Below, piece by piece: positions 10,053 to 19,196 of a stretch of DNA of 32,130 nt. Positions within the stretch are counted from its first letter, which is position 1; the number at the start of each line of letters is the position of its first letter. Origin of the DNA: Methylotenera sp. (GTDB lineage Bacteria; Pseudomonadota; Gammaproteobacteria; Burkholderiales; Methylophilaceae); the NCBI GenBank assembly GCA_025351225.1, contig JANXWL010000032.1, positions 1 to 32,130 on the forward strand. Reading direction: 5' to 3'. Both the position numbers and the translations under genes were made by a program. The notes below the pieces were generated by a model, which had not been told where the DNA came from, searched no databases, and saw nothing but the letters and a program-made list of their open reading frames with translations.

Positions 10053-11243
10053 ATGCAGTTTAAGGTGAAAGCAGCGCGTTCTGGTGAGGGGGTGCTATAT
10101 GTGAATATTGACGCCCTAACCAAGGATGATGCCATGCGTCAGGCTGCTGAACGCGGGCTTACCGTGCTATCGATGCACGCTAATGAGGCTTTACTTAAAC
10201 GGCCTAAATTATTTACCACGCGCTTTTCACTTTCCTTATTCAGCCAAGAGCTGCTTGCCTTGCTAGACGCGGGCTTGCCGCAAGTTGAGGCGCTTGAAAC
10301 CATACTTGAAAAAGAATTGCGACAATCCAATCGCAAGTTAATGGAATCGGTCATTGCAAAGCTATACGAAGGCAAATCCTTATCAATGGCTTTAGAGCAG
10401 TTTCCTGAAGTGTTTCCGCCGCTTTATGTTGCCATGATTAAATCCAGCGAAAAAACGGGCAATATTGCCGATTCGCTTACGCGCTATATTAGCTATCAAG
10501 CGCAAGTGGATGTGATACGCAAAAAAGTGACTAGTGCCTCAATATATCCTGTGTTTTTATTAGGTGCAGGCGGCTTAGTTACCTTGTTTTTAATGCTATA
10601 TGTGGTGCCAAAATTTGGTTTGATTTATCAAGATTTAGGTCACGATTTACCATTTTTTTCGCGCCTTCTCATGAATTGGGGGCAGTTGTTAGCCAATCAT
10701 AAACCTTTGGTTTTGGGCTCGCTGATACTGTTTTTAGTTGGCATTTATTATATGGTTACACATCCAGCATTACGCGCTTGGGCATTAAAAAAAATCAAAA
10801 CGATTCCGAATATCGGCAAGCGGATTCAAATTTATCAACTGGCGCGCTTTTATCGTACTTTTGGCATGCTGTTAAAGGGTGGCGTGCCAGTTGTGCCTGC
10901 CTTAGAGATGGTTTCTGGTTTATTACAGGCTGATTTTCGCAAGCAATTGGCTGGTGCCACGGATAGCATACGTGAAGGCAAACCCGCTTCTGTTTCGCTA
11001 GAAAAGTTTGGGCTTACTACGCCAATTGCCACGCGGCTGCTGCGTGTGGGCGAGCGCACGGGCAGGTTAGACGACATGGCAGACCGCATAGCGAACTTAT
11101 ACGATGATGATATGGCGCGTTGGATTGATTGGTTTACCAAGCTGTTTGAGCCAATTTTAATGGCTGTTATCGGCTTAATTATTGGGATGATTGTGATTAT
11201 GATGTATTTTCCTATTTTTGAATTGGCAGGGAGCATACAGTAA
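10053..11243 (+). CDS. gspF: Type II secretion / type IV pilus inner-membrane platform protein GspF/PilC
   Basis: FSQELLALLDAGLPQVEALETIL...YPVFLLGAGGLVTLFLMLYVVPKF...FARFYRTFGMLLKGGVPVVPALEMV...EPILMAVIGLIIGMIVIMMYFPIFELAGSIQ. ATG 10053 preferred over track TTG 10035. Confidence 0.93.
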   Translation: MQFKVKAARSGEGVLYVNIDALTKDDAMRQAAERGLTVLSMHANEALLKRPKLFTTRFSLSLFSQELLALLDAGLPQVEALETILEKELRQSNRKLMESVIAKLYEGKSLSMALEQFPEVFPPLYVAMIKSSEKTGNIADSLTRYISYQAQVDVIRKKVTSASIYPVFLLGAGGLVTLFLMLYVVPKFGLIYQDLGHDLPFFSRLLMNWGQLLANHKPLVLGSLILFLVGIYYMVTHPALRAWALKKIKTIPNIGKRIQIYQLARFYRTFGMLLKGGVPVVPALEMVSGLLQADFRKQLAGATDSIREGKPASVSLEKFGLTTPIATRLLRVGERTGRLDDMADRIANLYDDDMARWIDWFTKLFEPILMAVIGLIIGMIVIMMYFPIFELAGSIQ

Positions 11244-12937
11244 TGCAAAGTAGTCTCTTAGCTAATAATCTAGCCGCCATTCCAGCCGTTACTCTACAGC
11301 AGGCGAGGGTGGATGCAGAGCGTTCGAAACGTAGCTTGGTAGAAGTCTTGGGGGATATGACAGGACTGGATCAAGTGGCTGTGATGCAGGCGCTGGGGCA
11401 AACGTTTCATTATCCTGTGTTAAGCATGGACGATATCAATCGGCTAACGCCCGCGTTTGATGTGATTGATTTTACTAGCGCTAACGACCGTGAAGCGGTT
11501 GCATTTAGAGATGAAGAGGGCAAGCTTATTATCGTATTTGGCAACCCGTTTGATGCGAAAGTGCAAAGCTGGGCCGAAGATAATATTAAATCCAGCTTTG
11601 CTTGGCATTTGGGGCATCCATCCGATATTAGTGCGTTTTTAAGCCGCCAAGAAGAAGGTATGCGCGCGATGGATAGTGTGCTGGGCGCAGAAGGCGAACT
11701 GTCGAGTGCAGTAAAAGATATTCAAGAGCTATCTATCAAAAGCATCAGCGAGGATACCAGTCCTGTTATCAAGCTGGTGCATTCCACACTTTACGATGCG
11801 CTGCGCACCGAGGCCAGTGATATTCATTTAGAAACAACCAATAACGGTTTGGTGATTAAATACCGTGTAGATGGCGTGCTAAGCACCATTGGCAGTGCAG
11901 ATGGGCACCACATAGCAGAGCAAGTAATTTCGCGCATCAAGGTGATTTCAGAGCTCGATATTGCCGAAAACCGTGTGCCGCAAGATGGCCGCTTTAAAGT
12001 CTCGATGCGCGGCCGCGATATCGACGTGCGCGTTTCGATTATGCCCAGTATTTTTGGTGAAGACGCTGTGCTACGTATTTTGGATAAACAAGCACTATCC
12101 GATCAAGTAAAAGGCTTGCGTTTAGATTATTTAGGGTTTGATGAAAAATCGATTATTGCGCTGCGCAAAATGGCGCACGAGCCTTATGGCATGATGCTGG
12201 TGACAGGCCCAACAGGTAGTGGAAAAACCACCACACTTTACGCTGCGATTTCTGAGATTAACCATGGTGAAGATAAAATCATTACCATCGAAGACCCAGT
12301 AGAATACCAGTTGCCAGGCATATTACAGATTCCAGTAAACGAGAAAAAAGGCCTTACCTTTGCGCGTGGTTTGCGTTCAATTTTGCGCCACGATCCCGAT
12401 AAAATTATGGTGGGCGAAATTCGCGACCCAGAAACTGCGCAAATTGCCATTCAATCAGCACTGACTGGGCATTTAGTATTTACAACGGTTCACGCCAATA
12501 ACGTGCTCGATGTGATTGGCCGCTTTATGCACATGGGTGTTGATTTATACAATTTTGTATCAGCTATTAACGGTATATTGGCGCAGCGCTTGGTGCGGGT
12601 TAATTGTCCCCAATGTGCAGTGCCAGAAAAGCCCGATGCTGAGTTGCTGAAAAGCTCTGATTTAACCGCAAAACAAGTGGTTGGGTACAAATTTATGGCG
12701 GGAAAAGGTTGCGGACATTGCCGTGGCACTGGCTTTAAAGGCCGTCGCGCCATTGCAGAGCTATTATCGTTAAATGACGAAATTCGTGAGATGATTATTG
12801 AGCGCTCGCCAGCAAGACTGATTCGCGATGCAGCAAAGCGCAACGGCACGCGCTTTTTACGCGAAGCTGCACTGGATTTAGTAAAAGATGGCGTTACAAC
12901 CTTGCGGGAGATCAATCGTGTTACCTTTGTTGACTGA
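11243..12937 (+). CDS. gspE: Type II secretion ATPase GspE/PilB
   Basis: Walker A GPTGSGKTTTLYAA; ITIEDPVEYQLPGILQIPVNEKKGLTFARGLRSILRHDPDKIMVGEIRDPETAQIAIQSALTGHLVFTTVHAN; CPQC...CGHC zinc site. Start overlaps the gspF stop. Confidence 0.96.
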   Translation: MQSSLLANNLAAIPAVTLQQARVDAERSKRSLVEVLGDMTGLDQVAVMQALGQTFHYPVLSMDDINRLTPAFDVIDFTSANDREAVAFRDEEGKLIIVFGNPFDAKVQSWAEDNIKSSFAWHLGHPSDISAFLSRQEEGMRAMDSVLGAEGELSSAVKDIQELSIKSISEDTSPVIKLVHSTLYDALRTEASDIHLETTNNGLVIKYRVDGVLSTIGSADGHHIAEQVISRIKVISELDIAENRVPQDGRFKVSMRGRDIDVRVSIMPSIFGEDAVLRILDKQALSDQVKGLRLDYLGFDEKSIIALRKMAHEPYGMMLVTGPTGSGKTTTLYAAISEINHGEDKIITIEDPVEYQLPGILQIPVNEKKGLTFARGLRSILRHDPDKIMVGEIRDPETAQIAIQSALTGHLVFTTVHANNVLDVIGRFMHMGVDLYNFVSAINGILAQRLVRVNCPQCAVPEKPDAELLKSSDLTAKQVVGYKFMAGKGCGHCRGTGFKGRRAIAELLSLNDEIREMIIERSPARLIRDAAKRNGTRFLREAALDLVKDGVTTLREINRVTFVD

Positions 12938-13745
12938 CCGCCTACAGATTGTGCTAGCACCAGAGCGCGTAACGATTGTGCGCCAAGGTGCGAGATTAAA
13001 GTCGGGAGAAACTACAAGCAAATCAAGTGCCTGTGTAGCACCAGAGCAGGGCGAACATGCTTGGCAACCTGCTTTACGTGCATTAAAACAATTGCTAGCA
13101 GAAAATAAATATGGCGCAGTCAATGCAGCCATCACACTATCCAATCATTTTGTACGTTACCAACTTATCAAAGCGCAGCCCGATTTGGCCAGCTTCGATG
13201 AAGAGCAAGCGTTTGTGCGCTTTAGTTTTTCTGAAATTTATGGTGCTGAGGCTAATCATTGGGCGTTGCGCTGGGGTAATGGCATTGCAATTGCGCCGCA
13301 AGTAGCCAGCGCGATTGATCAATCGCTGCTAGACCAGCTTGAGGATGTGCTTGCAACAGCGGGAGTAAAGTTAAGCTCGGTACAACCTTATTTAATGGCT
13401 GCATTTAATTATGTGCGCGACTTTATAGACGTTAAGCCGCATTGGTTTGTGTTGGTAGAGTCTGGCAGTGCCTGTGTAAGCTTTATGCGTAACGGTGATT
13501 GGCAATTATTGCACTCTGCGCGTTTGGGTGCAGATTGGGCAGCCGATTTGCCAAGAGTATTAGGACGCGAATTTCAGCAGGTGGGGCTAATAGGCGAGCG
13601 TAGCCAAATGGTTGTATGCCTGCCAGGTTATATTGACCCTAAACGCTTGGCACCAGAAAATCATAGTATTAGATTGTTAACCATGACACCAGAAATGCTA
13701 GTGCAAGGCGCAGTAAAGCCTTTATTAGCGACAGGGTTTAAATAA
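12918..13745 (+). CDS. PilM/GspL-type (MshI-like) cytoplasmic actin-fold assembly protein
   Basis: GTG-started frame MLPLLTDRLQIVLAPERVTIVRQG overlapping the end of gspE; position E-(M)-(N)-(O)-D; LLVESGSACVSFMRNGDW-like region. Confidence 0.65.
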   Translation: MLPLLTDRLQIVLAPERVTIVRQGARLKSGETTSKSSACVAPEQGEHAWQPALRALKQLLAENKYGAVNAAITLSNHFVRYQLIKAQPDLASFDEEQAFVRFSFSEIYGAEANHWALRWGNGIAIAPQVASAIDQSLLDQLEDVLATAGVKLSSVQPYLMAAFNYVRDFIDVKPHWFVLVESGSACVSFMRNGDWQLLHSARLGADWAADLPRVLGREFQQVGLIGERSQMVVCLPGYIDPKRLAPENHSIRLLTMTPEMLVQGAVKPLLATGFK

Positions 13746-13776
13746 TGGAGCCGAAAATCATGAGAATAGGACAATA

Positions 13777-14307
13777 ATGCGCACGCTCAACCTTGATTAC
13801 CGTGACGATAACAGTCTACGCAACTGGTTTGGCTATTTGTTGTTAGCGTTGATGCTGGCATTAGCAGCCTTGATGTATTCACATTTTTCAACTTTGCGTC
13901 AGCAAATAAGCGTTGTGCAATCTCAAATAGATGAGATAGATAGCCGTATTCACGCCAAATTCACAACCAATAACAGTGCCATGCCACCGCAAAAATTGGT
14001 AGAAGTATTTAAGTTTTCAAATCGCACCATTCACCAGCTTAATTTGCCGTGGAATATTTTATTTTCACAACTAGAAAAAGCCAAAGATGATGGTGTGGCT
14101 TTGCTTAGCGTAGAGCCTAATGCCAATAGCACCACAATTAAGGTGACTGGCGAGGCTAAAAATTATGAGGCAATGTTGCGATATGTGCGTACATTATCAG
14201 AGCAGGGCGTATTTCAAGGCGTTTATTTAACCGATCATAAAATGGATGAGCAAAATCCTGATAAGCCGATTCGCTTTAATTTGGAGGCATCATGGCTATC
14301 CAATTAA
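13777..14307 (+). CDS. PilN-like inner-membrane assembly protein
   Basis: LNLDYRDDNSLRNWFGYLLLALMLALAALMYSHF single N-terminal TM, coiled coil, then a ferredoxin-like fold pattern (GVALLSVEPNANSTTIKVTGEAKNYEAMLRYVRTL). Confidence 0.75.
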   Translation: MRTLNLDYRDDNSLRNWFGYLLLALMLALAALMYSHFSTLRQQISVVQSQIDEIDSRIHAKFTTNNSAMPPQKLVEVFKFSNRTIHQLNLPWNILFSQLEKAKDDGVALLSVEPNANSTTIKVTGEAKNYEAMLRYVRTLSEQGVFQGVYLTDHKMDEQNPDKPIRFNLEASWLSN

Positions 14308-14870
14308 GCGTCACGCGTATAAGAGCCAATATAATGACTTGGGCACGTCATTTAACTTGGCCTTGGTTGGCAGCCTTTGTTTTACTAGCAGCTTGTATTG
14401 GGTTTTATCTGTCCGTAGTTATCCCTGAAAAAAATTCGCTTATTGAGTTAAAACAACATCTTGAAACTATGCAACAGGGCGAGGCTGGTTTAAAGGTCGC
14501 ATCGCAAGACATGGCTCGTAGCTCGCCAGAAGGCCAGTTGCAGGCATTTTACGATAAATTCCCTAGCGAAAGTGCTGTGCCAGATACGCTCGATAAAATG
14601 ATAAAGCTGGCGCAAAAAAAAGGCTTAAGCCCTAAACAAGCCTCATATCGTATTATTAAAAACAATCCTGGCGAATTGTTAAGTTATCAAATTACATTGC
14701 CAATCAAAGGCGCGTATCCCAATATCATGACATTTGCTTTTGAATTGCTGGCCAATATCCCTAATTGTTCACTCGACAATGTAGGTTTTCAACGGCAAAA
14801 AATTGGTGATAATGTAATTGAGGCAACCTTGAAAATGACTTTATATATTAAGCGAGAGGCCGCCAAGTGA
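14292..14870 (+). CDS. PilO/GspM-like inner-membrane assembly protein
   Basis: Single TM HLTWPWLAAFVLLAACIGFYLSVVIPEKN plus coiled coil; overlaps the upstream PilN-like gene; operon position. Confidence 0.7.
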   Translation: MAIQLSVTRIRANIMTWARHLTWPWLAAFVLLAACIGFYLSVVIPEKNSLIELKQHLETMQQGEAGLKVASQDMARSSPEGQLQAFYDKFPSESAVPDTLDKMIKLAQKKGLSPKQASYRIIKNNPGELLSYQITLPIKGAYPNIMTFAFELLANIPNCSLDNVGFQRQKIGDNVIEATLKMTLYIKREAAK

Positions 14871-15424
14871 CGACTCAACAGCGCTGGCTTGCTATTGCGG
14901 GTTTAGGCATTGTGACGCTAATTTTAGCGCTTAAAGCCCCTGCCCCAGAAGAATCATTACCCTTAAATAAAGCGCGCGCCAATACCAGTAGTGCAAACAA
15001 TGAAAACAGCGGCAAGCAAGCCAATACTAATGCAAATAACAAGCAATTAGCTTCTACAGAAAACCTAAGCCTAGATACTCTAGAGCCAAGAAAAATGGCG
15101 AAGTTAGATCGAGATATGTTTACAAGCAAATCTTGGTATATTCCACCGCCACCACCGCCAAAACCTAAGTATGTTGCGCCCCCTCCACCGCCCCCACCCC
15201 CGCCACCAAGCGCGCCACCTTTGCCCTATAAGTACACGGGAAGCTTTCAAGAGCCTGGCAAAAAAATGGTCGTGTATCTATCGCGCGGGGATAGGCTGTA
15301 TAGTGTATCTGCAGGTGATACCATAGAAGGCACCTATAAAATAGAAGGTATTAACGCAGGGCAACTGGTGATGCTATATTTGCCACTCAATATTAGACAA
15401 AACTTAAGAATCGGAGACCGATGA
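14867..15424 (+). CDS. GspC/PilP-like periplasmic connector with a polyproline linker
   Basis: GTG start overlapping the upstream stop; N-terminal TM (WLAIAGLGIVTLILALKAPAP); PPPPPPKPKYVAPPPPPPPPPPSAPPLP; C-terminal YKYTGSFQEPGKKMVVYLSRGDRLYSVSAGDTIEGTYKIEGINAGQLVMLYLP. Confidence 0.7.
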   Translation: MTTQQRWLAIAGLGIVTLILALKAPAPEESLPLNKARANTSSANNENSGKQANTNANNKQLASTENLSLDTLEPRKMAKLDRDMFTSKSWYIPPPPPPKPKYVAPPPPPPPPPPSAPPLPYKYTGSFQEPGKKMVVYLSRGDRLYSVSAGDTIEGTYKIEGINAGQLVMLYLPLNIRQNLRIGDR

Positions 15425-17709
15425 TGATTTCTTCACTAATAAAAATTGCAAAGCGGGTAAAAACTGCAAAGCGGGTAAAAACTGCAAAGCGGACACAAAC
15501 TGCTAAGCAATCAAACCTACCGCAAGCCCATAGTTGGCCGACTAGATTATGCGCGAGCTTGGTGATGGTTACGTTTCTTGCGAGTTGCGCTGGCAACCCT
15601 GCGCACAAGGCTGCGCTTAAAAAAGTGAAAGACGGCCCTGTAGAAGAGGGCATTGCAAAACTAAAAGAATCATCTGCAAAAGAACCTGATGTGCAAGCCT
15701 ACCGTGTGGATTACTTGCGTGAAAGAGACCACGCGGTTAATCAAACCTTGGTTGATGCCTCGCGTGCGCTGGGCAAAGGTAATTTAGACGAGGCCGAGAC
15801 TTTATACGTAACTGTGTTGAGTATGGATGCAGACAACCCACAGGCTAAACTTGGCTTAGAAGAAATAGCGCGTGGTAGACGTCATGCTGACGCCATTAAT
15901 ACCGCACAAGATGCAATGGCGCGAGACGATTTTGAAGCAGCGCATTTGGCCTTGCAGCCCGTGTTGATTGAAACGCCTAATGATAAAGAAGCGGTAGATT
16001 TAAGCCGCCAAATTGATGCTGCACGTTATACCAGTGCTAGCTTTAATCAAATCCCAGAATTAGGTAAAGCTTACAAAAAACCAATCTCGCTACAGTTTAA
16101 AGACGCCAATCTTAAAATGATTTTTGAGGCTATTTCAAGAACCACAGGGCTTAATATTTTGATTGATAAAGATGTGAAAAATGATTTAAAAGCGACGGTT
16201 TTTGTGAAACAAGCCTCGGTAGAAGACACCATTAATTTAATTTTGCTGCAAAACCAGTTAGAGAAGAAAATTTTAAATGAAACTACGCTATATATTTATC
16301 CATCTACGCCAGCAAAGCTAAAAGAGCATCAAGATTTAGTGATTCGTACGTTTCAGCTCACCAATGCAGATGCCAAACAAATGCAAGTGTTGCTTAAAAC
16401 CATGATTAAAGCCAAAGATGTGTTCATTAACGAAAAAACTAATTCAATTGTGGTGCGCGATACGCCAGAGGCAGTGATTTTAGCGGCCAAGCTGATTGCA
16501 GCACAAGACGTAAACGAGCCAGAAGTGATGCTAGAGCTGGAAGTATTGGAAGTGTCAGAAACCCTTGCGACACAAATTGGCATCGATTATCCAGATAAGG
16601 TATCTTTTACGGTTGATAATACGATTAAAACGGTACTTGATTGGCGCAGGAATATTAATCGCGGTAAAATTAATGTGAACCCTAGTTCTGCAGCCCCTGG
16701 TGACGCACTTGGATTGGGTGTTACGCTTAATCTGAAGAAGACTGATGGTGAAATTAACACGCTTGCTAATCCTCGCATTCGCGTACGTCAGCGTGAAAAA
16801 GCTAAAATTTTGATTGGCTCACGTTACCCGATTATTACTAATACTGTATCAGCTGGAAGCACTAATCCAGTAATTACAGGTAGTATTCAATACATTGATC
16901 TTGGCCTCAAACTAGAGGTAGAGCCAGAAATTCATTTAGACGGCGAAGTGGGGATTAAAACAGCACTAGAAGTGAGCAGCCTTGGGGATATATTGTTTTC
17001 TGGTAAAGGCACTTCCAGCGAAACGCAAGCCCCTGTAATTAACACACGTACAGTTAACACCGTGTTGCGTCTAAAAGATGGCGAAACACAAGTCTTAGCT
17101 GGTTTAATTAACAATCAAGAACGTGATAGTGCCAGCAAGGTGCCAGGTTTGGGAGATATTCCAATATTGGGCCGTTTATTCTCTAATCATGGACACAACA
17201 AAGATAAAACTGAGCTAATTTTAGCCATCACGCCGCACATTATCCGCAATATTCACCAGCCTGATGCGGATATTGCCTCGTATTGGTCTGGCACCGACAG
17301 CACTGTGCGTAGTCGGCCGATTACTGTAGAGAAAATAGAAGGCCTTAGCATGGATAACAAAGCGCCTAGTTTGTTGCCAAATGCAGCAAATAATCGCAAT
17401 CTGCGTCCTGCTGCAGATGCTGTGCCAGCCGATATTGATAGCGTGATTAACGATAATTCAGTGCCTGTTACGCAGATTGCAGTGCCGCAAAATATAGCAC
17501 CTAATTCGCCTGAGTCGTCATCAGCGGCAACGCCAAAAACTGCACCAATTACGCCAGCAGCTAAACAGCCGACTCCTTCAGCAACAACGACTACAACCAC
17601 AACTACAACGACGAATGGCACGCCTTATGTAGTGCCGCGCGGCGTGGTGAATCAGAATGGAGCTGGCTTATCGGACGCAGTAATAACACCAGGGCTGCCA
17701 CAGCAATAA
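15421..17709 (+). CDS. gspD: Lipoprotein secretin GspD/MshL-like with N-terminal TPR-like region
   Basis: Lipobox FLASCAGN; ISLQFKDANLKMIFEAISRTTGLNILIDKDV N0-like; secretin core VRQREKAKILIGSRYPIITN...YIDLGLKLEVEPEIHLDGEV...GETQVLAGLINNQERDSASKVPGLGDIPILGRLFSN...TELILAITPHIIRN; low-complexity Thr-rich tail. Confidence 0.93.
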   Translation: MMISSLIKIAKRVKTAKRVKTAKRTQTAKQSNLPQAHSWPTRLCASLVMVTFLASCAGNPAHKAALKKVKDGPVEEGIAKLKESSAKEPDVQAYRVDYLRERDHAVNQTLVDASRALGKGNLDEAETLYVTVLSMDADNPQAKLGLEEIARGRRHADAINTAQDAMARDDFEAAHLALQPVLIETPNDKEAVDLSRQIDAARYTSASFNQIPELGKAYKKPISLQFKDANLKMIFEAISRTTGLNILIDKDVKNDLKATVFVKQASVEDTINLILLQNQLEKKILNETTLYIYPSTPAKLKEHQDLVIRTFQLTNADAKQMQVLLKTMIKAKDVFINEKTNSIVVRDTPEAVILAAKLIAAQDVNEPEVMLELEVLEVSETLATQIGIDYPDKVSFTVDNTIKTVLDWRRNINRGKINVNPSSAAPGDALGLGVTLNLKKTDGEINTLANPRIRVRQREKAKILIGSRYPIITNTVSAGSTNPVITGSIQYIDLGLKLEVEPEIHLDGEVGIKTALEVSSLGDILFSGKGTSSETQAPVINTRTVNTVLRLKDGETQVLAGLINNQERDSASKVPGLGDIPILGRLFSNHGHNKDKTELILAITPHIIRNIHQPDADIASYWSGTDSTVRSRPITVEKIEGLSMDNKAPSLLPNAANNRNLRPAADAVPADIDSVINDNSVPVTQIAVPQNIAPNSPESSSAATPKTAPITPAAKQPTPSATTTTTTTTTTNGTPYVVPRGVVNQNGAGLSDAVITPGLPQQ

Positions 17710-17740
17710 ACTGCCAGCTTAGCGATATTAGCAGATTAAA

Positions 17741-18232
17741 ATGATGATAAAGCAGCATTCAGCCAACCAGTCACAAGGTTTTACGCTAATTGAGTTGGTG
17801 ATTTCACTGTCTATTTTGGCCTTAATTGCTACTATGGCCTTGCCCATGGGCGAAGTGATTGTGCAACGCAATAAAGAGCAAAATTTAAAACATGCATTAC
17901 GTGAAATTCGCACCAGTATTGATGCCTATAAGCAAGCCTATGACGATGGGCATATGGTGAAAAAAGTCGATGAAACAGGCTATCCGCCTAACTTAAAAGT
18001 GCTGGTGGATGGCGTGGTAGATGCCAAAAGCGCAGACGAAAAAAAAATGTATTTTATACGCCGCATACCGCGCGACCCATTTGCGCCAGTCGATACCCCT
18101 GCGGAGGAAACGTGGCAATTGCGCAGCTACGCTAGTAGTGCCAATGACCCCCAAAGCGGTGATGATGTGTTTGATGTGATCTCGCAGGCGCAAGGCAATG
18201 GCTTAAATGGTATACCCTACAAAGATTGGTAA
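17741..18232 (+). CDS. Type II secretion pseudopilin (GspG-like)
   Basis: QGFTLIELVISLSILALIATMALP prepilin motif; ends GNGLNGIPYKDW, a GspG-like calcium loop/C-terminus. Confidence 0.9.
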   Translation: MMIKQHSANQSQGFTLIELVISLSILALIATMALPMGEVIVQRNKEQNLKHALREIRTSIDAYKQAYDDGHMVKKVDETGYPPNLKVLVDGVVDAKSADEKKMYFIRRIPRDPFAPVDTPAEETWQLRSYASSANDPQSGDDVFDVISQAQGNGLNGIPYKDW

Positions 18233-18234
18233 TC

Positions 18235-18618
18235 ATGCGTAAATGTACTATTGATAAAGGCTTTACCCTTATCGAGCTGTTGGCGGTAATGGTGATTATT
18301 GCCTTACTGCTAACTGTGGCAGCACCTAAATATTTTGGCAGTGTCGATCGTTCGCGCGAATCAATCTTGCATCAAGATCTTGCCACCATGCGCGAAGCCT
18401 TAGATAAATATTATGGTGATACAGGGCAATATCCCGATGACATACAAGACCTTGTTAAACGAAAATACTTGCGCAGTATTCCACGCGATCCCATTACTGA
18501 CAGCGACACCACTTGGGTGATTGTTGCGCCCACTAATGATGCAAAAGGTGCGGTTTTCGATGTTAAAAGCGGGGCATCTGGCAATGGGGCAGATGGAACG
18601 GCCTATTCTGATTGGTAA
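18235..18618 (+). CDS. Type II secretion pseudopilin (GspG-like)
   Basis: KGFTLIELLAVMVIIALLLTVAAPKYFGSVDRSRE; ends SGNGADGTAYSDW. ATG 18235 preferred over track TTG 18226. Confidence 0.92.
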   Translation: MRKCTIDKGFTLIELLAVMVIIALLLTVAAPKYFGSVDRSRESILHQDLATMREALDKYYGDTGQYPDDIQDLVKRKYLRSIPRDPITDSDTTWVIVAPTNDAKGAVFDVKSGASGNGADGTAYSDW

Positions 18619-18622
18619 TGCA

Positions 18623-19165
18623 ATGCGGCCGAAAATTCATTATCAACAGCAAGGCTTTACTTACATTGGTGTGCTGGTAATTGTGGCGGTGATGATGATG
18701 GCCTTGGGGGCGGCATCGCAGATTTGGCACTCGGTTATGCAGCGCGAAAAAGAACAAGAGCTATTGTTTATAGGCCATCAGTTTCGGGGTGCTATTGGCA
18801 AGTATTACGCACAATCGGGCAATCGATATCCACCAAGTTTAGAGGCTTTACTAGAATCGAACGACTTAGGGGTGGCGGGTTCAGGCGCCAAAAAAAGTCG
18901 CTTTTTGCGCAAAATTTATCTAGATCCAATGACTGGCGATAGCATTTGGGGCATAGTTGAAGGGCCAAATAAAAGAGTAGAAGGGGTGTATAGCTTATCT
19001 GATGATAAGCCTTATAAAACAACGGGATTTATTAATGCAGATGTCGATTTAGAACTAGCAGAAAAGTATTCAGATTGGAAGTTTGTTTATAAACCAGTAC
19101 AAACACAAGGTTCGTCTGGCGGAATAGTGAATGGCATTGTGCGCCCTGCGCCTAGGCTACGTTAA
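18623..19165 (+). CDS. Minor pseudopilin lacking Glu5
   Basis: MRPKIHYQQQGFTYIGVLVIVAVMMMALGAASQIWHSVMQREKEQELLFIGHQFRGAIGKYYAQSG; pilin-like N-terminal helix but Gly at mature position 5. ATG 18623 preferred over track start 18521. Confidence 0.85.
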   Translation: MRPKIHYQQQGFTYIGVLVIVAVMMMALGAASQIWHSVMQREKEQELLFIGHQFRGAIGKYYAQSGNRYPPSLEALLESNDLGVAGSGAKKSRFLRKIYLDPMTGDSIWGIVEGPNKRVEGVYSLSDDKPYKTTGFINADVDLELAEKYSDWKFVYKPVQTQGSSGGIVNGIVRPAPRLR

Positions 19166-19196
19166 GGCGATATAAAGATAGGCATAAAGGCAATCG

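Noticed and set aside
14246-14428. 60-aa + strand ORF across the PilN/PilO-like junction
   Set aside because: Out of frame overlap between two well-supported genes.
17253-17621. Minus-strand ORF with poly-Val (VVVVVVVVVV)
   Set aside because: Antisense of the poly-Thr tail of gspD.
18521-18622. N-terminal extension of the third pseudopilin
   Set aside because: Overlaps the preceding pseudopilin in another frame; ATG 18623 gives a normal short prepilin leader.
10053-19165. Interpretation as an MSHA or type IVa pilus operon
   Set aside because: No MshM/MshN/MshA-D set, no PilT and no adhesin-like large tip protein visible; GspG-type C-termini favour a T2SS-like machine. Not fully excluded without phylogeny.
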